From Trichobilharzia szidati (taxonomy: Eukaryota; Platyhelminthes; Trematoda; Strigeidida; Schistosomatidae): DNA of 64,000 bases. The DNA is taken from NCBI GenBank assembly GCA_944472155.2, contig OX235271.1, positions 28,714,977-28,778,976 of the forward strand, read 5' to 3'. Position numbers and translations under genes: made by a program. The notes below the pieces were generated by a model, which was not told the DNA's origin, did not search any database, and was given only the letters and a program-made list of their open reading frames with translations. Position 1 is the first letter of the stretch. Each line of letters opens with the position of its first letter. This document shows positions 22,385 through 32,950 of this stretch, one piece after another.

Positions 22385-23060
22385 AAGCACCCGATGACTG
22401 ACTGATTTTCAACTTTGTACAGAAGTGCAATAAATATCAAGTTTCCTTTATTCTATGCCCAGATTGGGAACAAAGAGAGAAAGAAGGGATTCATAGTAAC
22501 CATAATCGGGCGAATTGTATGTGGGGAAAGAATAGTAATATGGGAAAATATGAGGACTAAGTAATTCTGGGACATTACAAAAGAGGAATTCATTTGCATC
22601 AATGAGAACAGTTTTAAGCCGCCATATCACTAACAGTCGGCAACCATTGGATCATAGTGTCTCAAGAACCTCACCCAGTCAGTCTACACCTGTTCTTCGT
22701 CACTCAAACCAGCAGTCAGAGATCTAATGGACTAATTCCAGGTTTTCTTTTGACCGTCCCTACCCTTTCTTTTCAATTTAGTCCTATGTCACCTAACATT
22801 ACTTAACATGTCGTACATATCTCCTAGGCATTTCAATCGATGTAATTTCACAGCCTCATCGATTGACTTTCTCTACTTACCTAATACTCTACACCCACCC
22901 AACTTTAGTACTATTCACCACATTATACCACTTACTATGGGAGATAGAACCTAAACATCTATATGGTCAAAGATAGCTGGTCTATGAGGTCTTCCACTTT
23001 CAGTTACTTTGTCTCACAGTCATTAGAAAGGATAGAGCACACTAGTAAATACACTAGTGC
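22385..23060 (-). mobile_element. LINE-K1 3' fragment
   Basis: The minus strand carries the K1 3' UTR (ttgtacagaagtgcaa complement) and decayed ORF blocks around 22850-23040 (cacttactatgggagataga). No readable frame. Confidence 0.7.
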
Positions 23061-23159
23061 TTCAACCAAGGAACTTTAGGAACTTTATGAATCTAGGACA
23101 TTGTTATCCAATCATTCATGCGGAATTAAGTAACCCATGAATATTGTAAATTCTGTCAC

Positions 23160-23292
23160 TAGATTTCTCCTAAGTGGCTGAATGGCAACTTGTTCGGCTT
23201 ATAACCTAAATCCCCTTGGCTCAACCTCCTCTTCTCTTAATGGGAGTCATAAGTGTGTGCGGCTGAGGAGTCTCAAATTAAGAGGAAATATA
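23160..23292 (+). repeat. SINE-B fragment
   Basis: An A-box-like run (aagtggctgaatggc) and a hammerhead relic (gctgaggagtctcaaatt, aagaggaaa) are preserved; the rest is diverged. Confidence 0.5.
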
Positions 23293-23890
23293 TGTTTCTC
23301 AAATCGAGAATCGGGAAGGCGAGAAACACATTCATCAACCTGAAACCAATCTGGAAATCTTCGCCACTCACTCAGCATCAACAACAAAATGATTCGGATT
23401 TTCAATACAAACGTCAAGTCAGTCAGTTCTTCTATACAGATCAGAAACTTGGCGGTGGGTCACAAAGAATATTTCCAACAGCCTGTTGCAGACCTTTATC
23501 AACAACAACTGTCTTCGCTTGCTCTATACTCAAGATCAGATGACTGGAAACAATCACCAACAAGAAACTATGGGAACAAACAAAACAAGAACCAATCGCC
23601 CAACAAATATGCAGGAGAAAGTGGAGATGGGTTCGACACTCGCTGAGGAGGCCACTGGGTGATATCGCGCGTCAGGCCAGTGCTCGAGTGGAACCCGAAA
23701 GGGGAGCGGCGAGTGTGACGTCGAAGAGTGACATGGAGGAGATCGTGTGAAGAGGAGTTGAAACAGTATGGACTAACATGTATGCAAGTGAAAAGTACAG
23801 CAGAAGACAGAAGCAAGTGGAGACGTGTGGTTGAAGCCCTATATTCCACTAGGAACCCAAGGGAACAATAATGATAATAATATGTCTAGT
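23293..23890 (+). mobile_element. LINE-P 3' fragment
   Basis: Starts at SRIGKARNTFINLKPIWKSS and runs through the post-RT region to the tail ggaacccaagggaac. Frameshifts separate the blocks. It is closely related to 17603-18798 and 42771-43895. Confidence 0.85.
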
Positions 23891-24239
23891 GTGTTTCTTG
23901 ATTCTTAATGATTCTCTAATTCTAATTGATGTTTTCTTTTGCATGATGAAATCTACACTTATATAAATCACTATGTTTTATGCACATTTATGTTGTTTGC
24001 ATTATCGATTCTAGCTAGTGCTTTTGTAATACTACGACTAAGATACAGTTATGGTATGTATGCTTAAGTAAACAAGTTTATATATACTCAAACATAATTA
24101 GATGATGCTTTTATATACCTACCCTATTTTTTATTTGCATCTTTTTTTTTCACAACTGAAGTGTAAAGTAGTATGTGTATGCACAGAAATAGGATTGATT
24201 CATTAGAAGAAAAGCACTCAAGTAATATGGCTGCTTTTA
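23891..24239. other. Unassigned AT-rich sequence
   Basis: No gene or recognised repeat. Confidence 0.5.
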
Positions 24240-24950
24240 TCAACTAATTGTGAACTATTATGGATTAAAAATTTATTTTGACAAAGTCACACAGTGTCAT
24301 ACAGTAATATTTACTGGTGACCACGTCTCCAGCACACTTGATTGGTAGTAGTAGTATTTTCCATATTTCCGGTATGAGTGATGAGTCATTCCCATTGCAC
24401 GTGTTGGGTGTAGATTCGATGAACCAGGCGGGATTCAGTAATCAACTTCTCTCTATCTCCACCTACCTATATTACTTTTAAGAATTTTAACCCTCTCACA
24501 CCATGCTACTGTGTGGTTGTGTGTTAATGCATGCAGTGCAATCGCTGAGTACTGAGCCCCTCTCTAAATTACTTATCTTCTCGGAGTCAACCATTCTAAC
24601 CTCAGCTAAATTCTTATGTTCCGACAATCTGACTACCCCCGACCTACTAGTTTGACCTATGTAGTTGAATTAGCTCACAGTCATTGCAAGGTATTTTGTA
24701 AATTATATTATTTTGTCTATTTGGGTCAACTGGGTCCTTTAACCTACAGAGCTTGTCCTAACTAAGGCAATTTGTAGGTTTAAATGCCACTCTAATTCCT
24801 GCTCTATTACGAATCCTACGTAGCCTCTTAGATGACTCCTCCTTATATGGTATAACTGTAGATGCCTTGGCAGTGGATAGGACTTATCTGACAGAGTTTA
24901 TGATGTCTGGCAACAGGAGAGCATTTCGTGAGAAAAACTGGAGTTCACCC
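24240..24950. repeat. Repeat F, copy 2
   Basis: The left part (ttattttgacaaagtcacac, cagtgtcatacagtaata) matches the arm of the 110-bp palindrome at 47683-47792. The next 250 bp match 10620-10900. The right part (24560-24900) has no partner here. These pieces together suggest one family whose terminus is the palindrome arm. No protein motif is readable. Confidence 0.5.
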
Positions 24951-24959
24951 ACCCTCGAC

Positions 24960-25215
24960 CGTATCAGGTCTTTGGTGGTTCGTGGTTCAATGGTAGAATG
25001 TTCACCAGCCAAGCTTGTGGTCCGGTTTCGACTCCCAGCCGATGCACGCTCAAACCTCGCCTAGTTTACTTACTAGTGGTAAATCTGAGACAGAGAAAGG
25101 GCTCAGCGTGAGGCTGGAAATCTTATGTGGTAAAAGCAACAGCACCGGTACAGAAAATTCAAGGCTGAAAGCTTGAAGCCTTCACTATGTTACACTCGGA
25201 ATTCAAACGAATGAA
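24960..25215 (+). repeat. SINE-C copy
   Basis: A tRNA-like head (tggttcaatggtagaatg, A box; ggtttcgactccc, B box) is followed by the SINE-C1 body (aacctcgcctagtttac, gctcagcgtgaggctgg) and a tail with cttcactatgttacactcgg. It is a diverged member of the C1 type. Confidence 0.75.
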
Positions 25216-25254
25216 AGAGATACAAAAGAACTAGGAAAACATGATATTTTGGAA

Positions 25255-25440
25255 GATATGGCAGGTTAGAAAGAGTGGTCACGAGTTGATACTGGTTATA
25301 GAGAACCATTGAAAACCATGGAATACTCAATACTTGTTTCGTCCTCCTTTGGGACTCATCGGCAGTACTCACCCCTCACCGGGATTTGAAATCAGGACCT
25401 CCCGGTTACAAGGCAAGGTCTTAGATCATTTGGGAAGTTG
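25255..25440 (-). repeat. SINE-B fragment with ribozyme relic
   Basis: Minus-sense: 'agagaaccattgaaaacc', stem II gtcc/ggac with loop caaagga, box gaaa and core ccgatga (one change from CUGANGA), then the B box. Truncated at its 5' side. Confidence 0.65.
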
Positions 25441-25454
25441 AACCAGGCTGAATG

Positions 25455-25990
25455 GACTAATTGCTGACAAAATCTCAGCAAGGATAAAATTAGCTCACAC
25501 AGGACTTGCCAGCCTTCGTCATCTTCGGTGTAGACAAATGTGTGTACTGAGCAGGAATTTTTTCTGTCCTCATTTAGAGTTGTGAGGCATGGCTGTTGAG
25601 ATTGGAAGGTATGAAGAGACTAGCCATTTTTGACCATAGGTATCTGCGTTCACTCCCTCATGTTAGGTAGTGGTATCGTATTGAAATTCGGTGTAGGGTG
25701 TTCGGTAATGGGAGAGAGAGAGAGTGAGTCACTCGACGAGGTTGTTCGGCTGACAACGAATGTGTTGCACATGTTGAGCCATGAATGTTATCTGACATGG
25801 GATTTGGTTAACAAAAACAGTGTTAGTCGTGTGGCTAAAACAAAACCTTGCATCAATCCATGAAATCCTTAACTGTTGGTTTAAGTCATGTAGTGAACTG
25901 AAGACTACCTGTCTGGGGCCATTATGATGACGGTACAAACCAGACTGTACTGTGTGAAGTGTGATAACTTGAATCGCTGTATTTTCTTGC
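25455..25990 (+). mobile_element. LINE-K1 3' fragment
   Basis: Plus-sense K1 blocks in order: acaaaatctcagcaaggata, a MKRLAIFDHR-like region near 25612, the 'ggtagtggtatcg' block and the 'ttaactgttggtttaagtca' region. No open frame. Confidence 0.75.
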
Positions 25991-26179
25991 GAAGTTCTGC
26001 CGTTGAAAATTAGGTCAGATGGGAGTGTAAATTAGAGTCTATTCACAAGAAGATATAAAATGACGTATTTATCCTCCATTACAGTAGAGCTGTTATCAGA
26101 AATGTGAAAGTGTCTTGCATTATAAAAACCGTGTATAAACTCATGAATTTTTTGGTTAACCGAGTTTAAATAAACAAGC

Positions 26180-26502
26180 TGTCAAGGAACTTAGCCCTAA
26201 GTTCCTATTCTAATGAAGACGTTTTCGTTTTGAACCGATAAATACTATGTACGTTCTTCAACTTTAAATCCAAAACACCAGTATTCCTTGAACGAAATTA
26301 TATTGTTTGGCAATTAAAGTGAAGAAAACTACAAAGTCTACAAACAAATGTTAGGTACAAATGAAGTTATAAAGTACTTTTATTCGTTTTGGTTCCCGTC
26401 TTCATTCAACTTGCAAGCGATCGAACCATTCGCGCCTTTGAATTGCCCACCAATGGCTGCCAGTTCCAATAAACAAACGTTCAATGTTCACGTCCATTGA
26501 CA
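26180..26502 (-). repeat. 3' LTR (323 bp)
   Basis: TGTCAA..TTGACA ends with 6-bp terminal inverted repeats. On the minus strand it contains cgaataaaag (AATAAA poly(A) signal, about 26380-26390). Nearly identical to the partner LTR, so the insertion is recent. Confidence 0.95.
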
Positions 26503-27050
26503 CTCCCCGGCAAAAAAGGGTCCATCCCTTTTTTCCACAGCGGCGGTAACCTTGAACTGAACTGCCAATGCGGGAACCTGGGCCAATCGGGACTAGGCTA
26601 AAATTGGAAAAGCAAGACAAAAAAGCCCAACACACAGCAAACATACCACATCACACCGACACGCTCTCCCCGGCGCATGGGATCTACGCTCTCTGACGAC
26701 AATACCACCACTGATCTCGTTCACAAAGTATCGATTGCTTCATTCCACTCTAGCCCAATCCTCTCCCCGGCGTATCCAATCGCGTACGCTGACTCTAACA
26801 CTACTCGATTCGTTCACAAGTTTAGAAGCGACTTCAGAAGTACTTACAAAAACATTACAAGATGATTCACACAATGCGACAACTATAAAATTAATCGACA
26901 ATCAGATGAATCGGAACCCACTGAATTACTCAACACAAACATATGTACAATCAATATATCAAATGTTTTGGATTCTGCCTTGACGAGCTACCCTTGAAGA
27001 ACTGTAGGACTTACAGCAGTACGCCTACATTCCTTCTCAGGTTGACGCCC

Positions 27051-29042
27051 TTAAGTTGGAAAATCGTCGTTGAGTTCATTTGCTGACCTCCTTCCATCAT
27101 CTATATCCTCGACTCTGAATGGAAACACGCCCATGACATTGTATCGTGGAAGGTAGATGACTAACAAACATACGACGTATCTGACCAACCAAGCGAATGT
27201 ACAGAGTAATTTGCACCAAAGATAATAACATTCAAATAGTAGTTTGAAACCTGAAATGCCTTTATTCGTGCAAGTCAGTCTAACAGTTACCACCTTGTAC
27301 ACAGTTGGCTTATCGTCACTAAACTGGCCATTGACTTTCGTCCCTTCGAACGGACCGACACTAGCATAATCACTGCATAAGACACGTGGGTTCATGGACG
27401 ACTCTTTTACTGCATATGACAACACCAACGACGACTGGCTGACACCAGTTGATGAACTTAGCGGTGTATCAGAAGCTGCTGTTGTTAGACCTTTAGGAGG
27501 TTGTCTAACCACAGGATTACCACCACTGCTATCTTTTATTATTGGCTCCAGTTCAGCTTTAACATCTGTCGATAGTTGGGCTACACTCGGATCATTTACA
27601 CTGACGGTCTCACGATTATCCATATCTGCAGCAACCGCATCTGCCTTTAATTCTACTTCACGTTCAAGTTGTACAGAACCTTTGTTCAACTCAGTAGTAG
27701 TAGGCATTCCGCTAATCTCATCATGATCAGCCACAGACAAATGTGAACTATCATGACCATTGTCACAAATACCCACTTTACCGCCGTTTATATGGTTGAC
27801 TTCATCATTTTCAACCTCTTTAATAACATCCGCAGATGACTTAGGTACTTCCTCATGAATCCATAAAGGTTTTATACCTTTACTCTGACTAGTAATACCT
27901 TGTAAACTTGTGGAGTCAGAACTGGACACTGAAACTGTAACCTTCTTCTTATGCACAAACTGCGGTGTCGTCTGAGACACTCTTTTCAACAATGGATTAC
28001 CAGTTACGACTACAGGCTTCTTCACCGCACCATTATCGTCACACGATTCGGAGTCAGAACACGATGACGCTGACTTCACATTTAGCTTGCCACTAAACTT
28101 GCTCATTGCTTCACAGTTCGCCTTTGTATGCACTTCTTGCAAACGAACGAAGCACAACCGTGTTTGCCTTGCAGCTTGTAACTTATCCGTTGGGGACGTC
28201 CCACTAAAGCTGTCACAATCATTAGGTTTACTAGACACCATATAGCTTTCTCGATATCCACTACGCTGAGACCCCTTCGTCATAAATGATTGCATTTTGC
28301 TCTCTGATTTCTCTATTCCAGGGGTGGGATGCAGTATACTAGCAAACTTGCTCAAAGCTTGGTTGACACTGTCTTTCACCAGGCTCACAATGTCATCCAA
28401 CCCGGGCTCTAAACCCTCCTCCTCTAGACGTGAACAAACCTTTATGAACTTCCTTTGTAGACGAACAGGTAATCTCTTGGCAACAGTCTCAAGCACGGAA
28501 CTTGAGTTCAATTCATCCACACAGTTAAGAGACACAAGAGTATTTCTATATACCATTAAATTATCCAAGAACTCTGTGAGTTCCTCTGAATTATCGCTTA
28601 ACTGTGATCCGTTACCTTTCACTGTCTCGAAAATACTACGGGATATCATATATGGTTTTCCAAACCTTTGACGTAGTATCTTCATTGCCTCAGCATATCC
28701 TTCTTTCGGGGGCATAAAATTACAGCACTGTATGGCTCTTGCAGCCACACCAGTGCAATATCTCAATAAATACATTAACTTCATTTCATCATTTAATACA
28801 AAACCACTCAGCATGACCTCAAACTCTTTGATGAACTGTGGGTAGTCGGCTGGGTTTCCATCGAAGTATCGCGGTTCAAACTTAGGCAATCTTAAACCCT
28901 TACTATCACTTAACGGTGAGGCGTGAACATCAAACTCAACATGCTGAGCATCATACATTTCATTACAATTAACAGGCAATTCATCGTTATTTACTTTTTT
29001 GTCTGCTTCCATGGTGCCACGTCCCTTTCTTGACCCAGGCAT
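27051..29042 (-). CDS. Gag-like protein of BEL/Pao element (663 aa)
   Basis: Residues about 50-235 fit the BEL/Pao gag domain (DUF1759 type): RLPKFEPRYFDGNPADYPQF, then YLLRYCTGVAARAIQCC and MPPKEGYAEAMKILRQRFGK. A zinc-knuckle relic lies at residues 297-310 with Cys297, His305 and Cys310 in the expected C-x2-C-x4-H-x4-C spacing, but residue 300 is Arg instead of Cys. A long Ser/Asp-rich, low-complexity region follows. The last 65 residues include a hydrophobic run (about 600-631) that could span a membrane, which is unusual for gag. I infer that this end is created by a deletion that removed pol. Start chosen at the first Met after the leader. Confidence 0.9.
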   Translation of the reverse strand: MPGSRKGRGTMEADKKVNNDELPVNCNEMYDAQHVEFDVHASPLSDSKGLRLPKFEPRYFDGNPADYPQFIKEFEVMLSGFVLNDEMKLMYLLRYCTGVAARAIQCCNFMPPKEGYAEAMKILRQRFGKPYMISRSIFETVKGNGSQLSDNSEELTEFLDNLMVYRNTLVSLNCVDELNSSSVLETVAKRLPVRLQRKFIKVCSRLEEEGLEPGLDDIVSLVKDSVNQALSKFASILHPTPGIEKSESKMQSFMTKGSQRSGYRESYMVSSKPNDCDSFSGTSPTDKLQAARQTRLCFVRLQEVHTKANCEAMSKFSGKLNVKSASSCSDSESCDDNGAVKKPVVVTGNPLLKRVSQTTPQFVHKKKVTVSVSSSDSTSLQGITSQSKGIKPLWIHEEVPKSSADVIKEVENDEVNHINGGKVGICDNGHDSSHLSVADHDEISGMPTTTELNKGSVQLEREVELKADAVAADMDNRETVSVNDPSVAQLSTDVKAELEPIIKDSSGGNPVVRQPPKGLTTAASDTPLSSSTGVSQSSLVLSYAVKESSMNPRVLCSDYASVGPFEGTKVNGQFSDDKPTVYKVVTVRLTCTNKGISGFKLLFECYYLWCKLLCTFAWLVRYVVCLLVIYLPRYNVMGVFPFRVEDIDDGRRSANELNDDFPT

Positions 29043-29247
29043 TATCCAACGTCACCAAAGAATCCAAATTGCGTTGATAATCCTTGTCCAAAGAGAAGCT
29101 GGCTGCAGATCTAGTAAGTACACCCGAAAGAGTCTCAGAAGGCGCTCCAAAAAACGACCAGATGAATGAAAACTGCCCCAGATGGCAATCCAGAAGATGA
29201 ACAGAAGAATAAAAACTGTTCCCGAAGGCGAACAAACGAATAAAAAC

Positions 29248-29570
29248 TGTCAAGGAACTTAGCCCTAAGTTCCTATTCTAATGAAGACGTTTTCGTTTTG
29301 AACCGATAAATACTATGTACGTTCTTCAACTTTAAATCCAAAACACCAGTATTCCTTGAACGAAATTATATTGTTTGGCAATTAAAGTGAAGAAAACTAC
29401 AAAGTCTACAAACAAATGTTAGGTACAAATGAAGTTATAAAGTACTTTTATTCGTTTTGGTTCCCGTCTTCATTCAACTTGCAAGCGATCGAACCATTCG
29501 CGCCTTTGAATTGCCCATCAATGGCTGCCAGTTCCAATAAACAAACGTTCAATGTTCACGTCCATTGACA
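29248..29570 (-). repeat. 5' LTR (323 bp)
   Basis: Same ends and length as 26180-26502. It lies upstream of the gag ORF on the minus strand, so it should carry the promoter; no clear TATA box was identified. About 205 bp of leader separate it from the gag start. Confidence 0.95.
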
Positions 29571-29729
29571 CAAGCGTTATAGAATAGTTGGTCTAAGCCT
29601 AATTTCTACTTTCCCTCTGTTGATTGAATTGGCCAAGATGTTCAGTTTCTGTTGACATGTCGTCGTGGCTTGTAGTACGGATATATTTTGACGTTGTCTG
29701 AAGATTAACATTGATGTTTTATGATGGAA

Positions 29730-29905
29730 TGTGACCAGCAGTGGAATCCAGGGCATGCGCGTTTCGCCCTATTTGTGTCTCGTTGGCTGGATATACTGTC
29801 ACTCATTCAAGAGTGTAAGCACATCCAGTTGGTGAGTCCCAAATATGACGGAATGGGCGTGCTCTTGATTCCATTTGAAAAGCACCATCGACCACAAATA
29901 ACGTC
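29730..29905. repeat. SINE-A inverted pair of ribozyme regions
   Basis: A minus-sense hammerhead region (29735-29808: gtggaatccag, gcgtttcgccctatttgtg, ggctggat) faces a plus-sense one (29815-29895: catccagttggtgagtccc, gacggaatgg, cttgattcc). In both, stem I (atccag/ctggat) is kept but the cores have changed (ccaacga; ttggtga). No heads with A/B boxes remain. No duplication was found. Confidence 0.7.
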
Positions 29906-30021
29906 AAGAGTTATACCATAATTGTTTTCGAAGAAAAGTTGTTCTCATAAAATATTATTTTGTTTTTTACATTTACATATTTATATATTTATTTATTTAT
30001 TTACTCGTCTTTTTAATCTAG

Positions 30022-30291
30022 AACATTTAGGTCAACAATTAGATAATTATGTAAACAAGTTAAATCAACATGTACACGTTGAACGAATGCATAATCGTAG
30101 TGGACTTATCCGTGCAAGATTACAAGGCGCAAAAATTGCTAAAGGCAAAACATTAACATTTTTAGATGCACATTGTGAAGTAACTATTGGTTGGTTAGAA
30201 ACACTACTTGTACATATTGCTGAGAATCCTAAACGTATAGTCTGTCCTATTATTGATGTTATTAATCATGATACATTTGAATATCTACTTG
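30022..30291 (+). CDS. GALNT: GALNT internal exon with D-A-H motif
   Basis: The exon follows a pyrimidine-rich stretch and AG (30020-30021), and ends before GTAAGT (30292). It joins the previous exon in phase 1 to give [20 protein letters not shown], then [20 protein letters not shown] and [20 protein letters not shown]. Asp-Ala-His at 30165-30173 is the DxH motif that binds Mn2+ and UDP in family 27 enzymes. The Ser-Gly-Leu-Ile-Arg-Ala-Arg block upstream is also family-typical. [16 protein letters not shown] closes the exon, which ends in phase 1. No stops or frameshifts, so the gene looks intact here. Confidence 0.96.
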
Positions 30292-30394
30292 GTAAGTCAA
30301 TGGTTCTTTTTTTTCTTTTTCTTATATATCAATCAGCCTTTGTTGGTTTTGGGGTTGATAATATTTTTTTCATTGAGATTGTTATTTGATTGCT

Positions 30395-31330
30395 GGTAAT
30401 TTTAGCGGTGGAATCCGGGATGCACCACATTTCGTCCTATTTGGGAATTGTGCAATTCCTCCAAAGCCTCAGGATGGTCGGGGGTGGGTGCCTTGCGCCG
30501 CGGGTTGGCCACCCCTCCGCACACCTCTTGAAATGATCCCATATGACCGAGCGTCTTACATAGCCTCTCCTGAGGAAGTCCTACTCACACTGCCTTCACG
30601 TGGCGGAGGTGTTTTTCACCAAAGTGAGAGGGCGAAAGCGGATGTCCGGAGCTCTTCACCGGGTTGACTGTCCATTGGATGATAGTCTAGGGGAGATGGA
30701 TAAACCCTGATTCCAAACCTCCAACGACTGGCGTATGAAGCTCACTGGAGCTCACCGGCAGACGTATGGACAAAGGGCTTGTTGGATGTCCTGGATGTCT
30801 GGCCCCATTCAAAAAGGCGTATGAACCGAACTCCGGTCACCGGCTGCCAATGGATAGTGGACTCCCTACTCCACTCCTACTGCCTTGTAGGTCACACTGC
30901 ACTCTCAAACAAAAGGCCGAGCGATTCTGGGGACATCACTGGTACCAAATTCCAATGAAACTTCATGAACTCTCTTCATCAGATCGCCGCGCCTGGGCAG
31001 CGGTGATTCGAGATGTTCATGAAGCCGGCTCATCCTCCCGTAGGAGATGGCCGAAGTAAAGTAAAGTAATTGTGCAATCCCCAATGAGTGATTGTGTTCC
31101 CACTGAAACAACTTTAACCCACCGTTTTAAACACCAGAGCGTTAATCACTGAACCACTTGAGCAACGAGATCCACCTCTTGTGTAACGAGTGTCAGTTAC
31201 TTATTTATTTTTAATTAAATTTTGTTCTTCCTGTTAACTGATTGGCTCGAAATGTTCGGCGCCTGATGACACGTAGGCTCCTAGGATGGACGCTTCAGAG
31301 ATGTTTTTGAGGATTAACTTGAAGCAATTT
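30395..31330 (-). repeat. SINE-A copy split by element E
   Basis: Minus-sense SINE-A ribozyme and body at 30395-30456 (ggtggaatccgggatgc, tttcgtcctatttggg) continue at 31079-31200 with the head (B-box and A-box remnants, cactgaaccacttgagc). The next 130 bp (31200-31330) match the SINE-A 3' tail in the same sense, so a tail precedes a head: another tandem-unit junction. Confidence 0.7.
30446..31078 (+). mobile_element. Element E copy 2, 11-bp TSD, nested in SINE-A
   Basis: The direct repeat aattgtgcaat is at 30446-30456 and 31068-31078. The insert is 611 bp, begins tcctccaaag like the copy at 11311 and ends gtaaagtaaagt. Compared with copy 1 it lacks an internal piece before gatcgccgcgcctgggcagc (about 30975). 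The shared ends with unrelated flanks prove an independent insertion. Confidence 0.88.
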
Positions 31331-31564
31331 AATTTTGACTATTAATTAGTCAATAGAACAACTGGATCTCCTCTTTCCAACTCACATCATCAATAGGTAC
31401 AACATTTTCTTTCTCTCTTTTCCTTTTCTCTCTCTTCTTTTTCCGTTATGTGCTGCATTGTTTCTTTCTCTCGCTTACGCCAGTTAATAAGACAGCCCCC
31501 ACTTTTCTAACACCTTCAAACAATGTTCAACTTTGGCTTTGCTACCGACACGCCAGTATGTTGT

Positions 31565-31725
31565 TGTCATAATGAACTGAGATTTCCTTAATCTATGTAG
31601 AATTCTATTTATTGATAATGTACTAACTGGATGCAATACTGTAGTAAAAATGCTGAGAATTCCATTCTGTATCACAAGTACTGTTTTGGAATAAAGCAAA
31701 TTATTATTATTATTATTATTATTAT
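31565..31725 (+). repeat. LINE-H 3' tail
   Basis: Forward LINE-H terminus: gctgagaattccattctgta, acaagtactgttttggaata and an (att)n tail (about 31699-31724). It is followed by a short LINE-P-like tail (atgttccacttggaacgtaa). Confidence 0.7.
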
Positions 31726-31729
31726 GTTC

Positions 31730-32204
31730 CACTTGGAACGTAAAGGAATAAAATAAGTGATAAATAAAAAAGATAATTTTCATAGTATCCATACATTTAC
31801 GGAAACCATAGATTGAACAGTATTGAATTTAGGTACAGTGCTAAGTAAGGAGACGGAATTAATAAGTGACTAACAAGTGAATAAAAGACTCCTTAGTAAG
31901 TAGGATATGTGCTGCTCCCACTGGGTCACCTAAACTACTTGTTGTAAAGATTTGTGTAGGAAAATCTAATCAGCGTAATGCATCTTATCTTGTGGTCAAA
32001 GGTGCTATTAAAAACTGTTACTTTTGCATCGGATATGCTGTAGTTATGGTTTGGTATGGTATGAATTATTCAATCATACTCGAGTAACCAATGTCAGCCT
32101 ATTGAGTTTTAGTATCTCTTACGACAGGTGATCGTCAGATGTCACATTACAGGAACACAAGCATGAGTGACATAAGTATGTTAATTTTGCCTATTACCAG
32201 AACA
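31730..32204. other. Unassigned sequence
   Basis: No gene or clear repeat recognised. Confidence 0.45.
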
Positions 32205-32460
32205 CTTAACTTAATGTGTAGGGCTTTGATTGGTTTCACGAACTAATTGACAGTTGTTCTGTTCTAGTTTGGGACTCTTCAGTAGCACTCACCTATGATC
32301 TTCACAGACGTTGAAATTGATGGGTGATTGAATCCTGCCACATTAACTGAAATAGTAATGTTTGTCTTTTGACCTTAAGTTTCTAGGTTCAATCTTCAGT
32401 GGGATTACGATTATGTACTAGTGTGAGTTCGTGATGAAATCTTCCATGACACTTTTTTTC
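32205..32460. repeat. Decayed SINE-B inverted pair
   Basis: A minus-sense piece (tctagtttgggactcttcag, 32268-32287) is followed by plus-sense head/B-box remains (ttctaggttcaatcttcagt). Too diverged to define ends. Confidence 0.5.
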
Positions 32461-32579
32461 TCTGCATTTACTAAGATATAAATGTTTGTTCAGTGATATT
32501 GTTTAGAGATTTTCAATCTCTTCATCTTTTAATACTGATTCTGTGTACTTCAGTCTGTGAAAAAGATAGCGATAGGACA

Positions 32580-32950
32580 CATTCATTATCTTCAGTTAGC
32601 GAACCGTTGTAAACCAGGTAGTATCGGACACCTGTTTCGCCTTTGTTTGAGACTCTTCGGCAGTGCGCATCCTTGACGCCACCGAGGATTCAACTCAGCA
32701 CCTTCAAGTTACAAGGTGAACTTGTTGATATTTCAGCTACTAGAACGGAATCTAATGACCCATCAATTCTCACTTCTGAAACAATTCATGGTATACAGTG
32801 TGAGTGCCAGTCAATGTTATCGGCGAGTATTCGTCCTCAAGCCCAACTTCATGGAACTGCTTGAACATGACTTTCCAGTACAACCTCAGGGAATTTTATC
32901 CTGTAATCAGTCACTACTGAGCACTAGATTAATTTTCAACTGTTCTTCTG
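32580..32950 (-). repeat. SINE-B copy
   Basis: Minus-sense: 'ttagcgaaccgttgtaaacc', hammerhead relic (acacctgtttcgcctttgtt, gactcttcggcagtgcgcat), B-box region and the head (gtattcgtcctcaagcccaa) in order. Confidence 0.65.

Larger units (their letters stand above)
26175..29575 (-). mobile_element. BEL/Pao-type LTR element, gag only, 5-bp TSD
   Basis: Two 323-bp direct repeats (26180-26502, 29248-29570) start TGTCAA and end TTGACA and differ at one base (about 26448: c; 29516: t). The 5-bp duplication caagc is at 26175-26179 and 29571-29575. The internal 2745 bp holds one long ORF on the minus strand (27051-29042) with BEL/Pao gag character. No protease, RT, RNase H or integrase is present, so it depends on a helper. 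A purine-rich ggggag stretch lies just inside the 3' LTR (26503-26511) as polypurine tract. No clear primer-binding site was recognised. It lies antisense in the GALNT intron. Confidence 0.95.

Noticed and set aside
27394..28671. Plus-strand open frames (110 and 124 codons) inside the BEL/Pao element
   Set aside because: They are antisense shadows of the gag-like ORF.
28987..29253. 88-codon frame overlapping the 5' LTR and gag leader
   Set aside because: It overlaps the LTR end and the gag start in another frame; no motif. Likely leader sequence.
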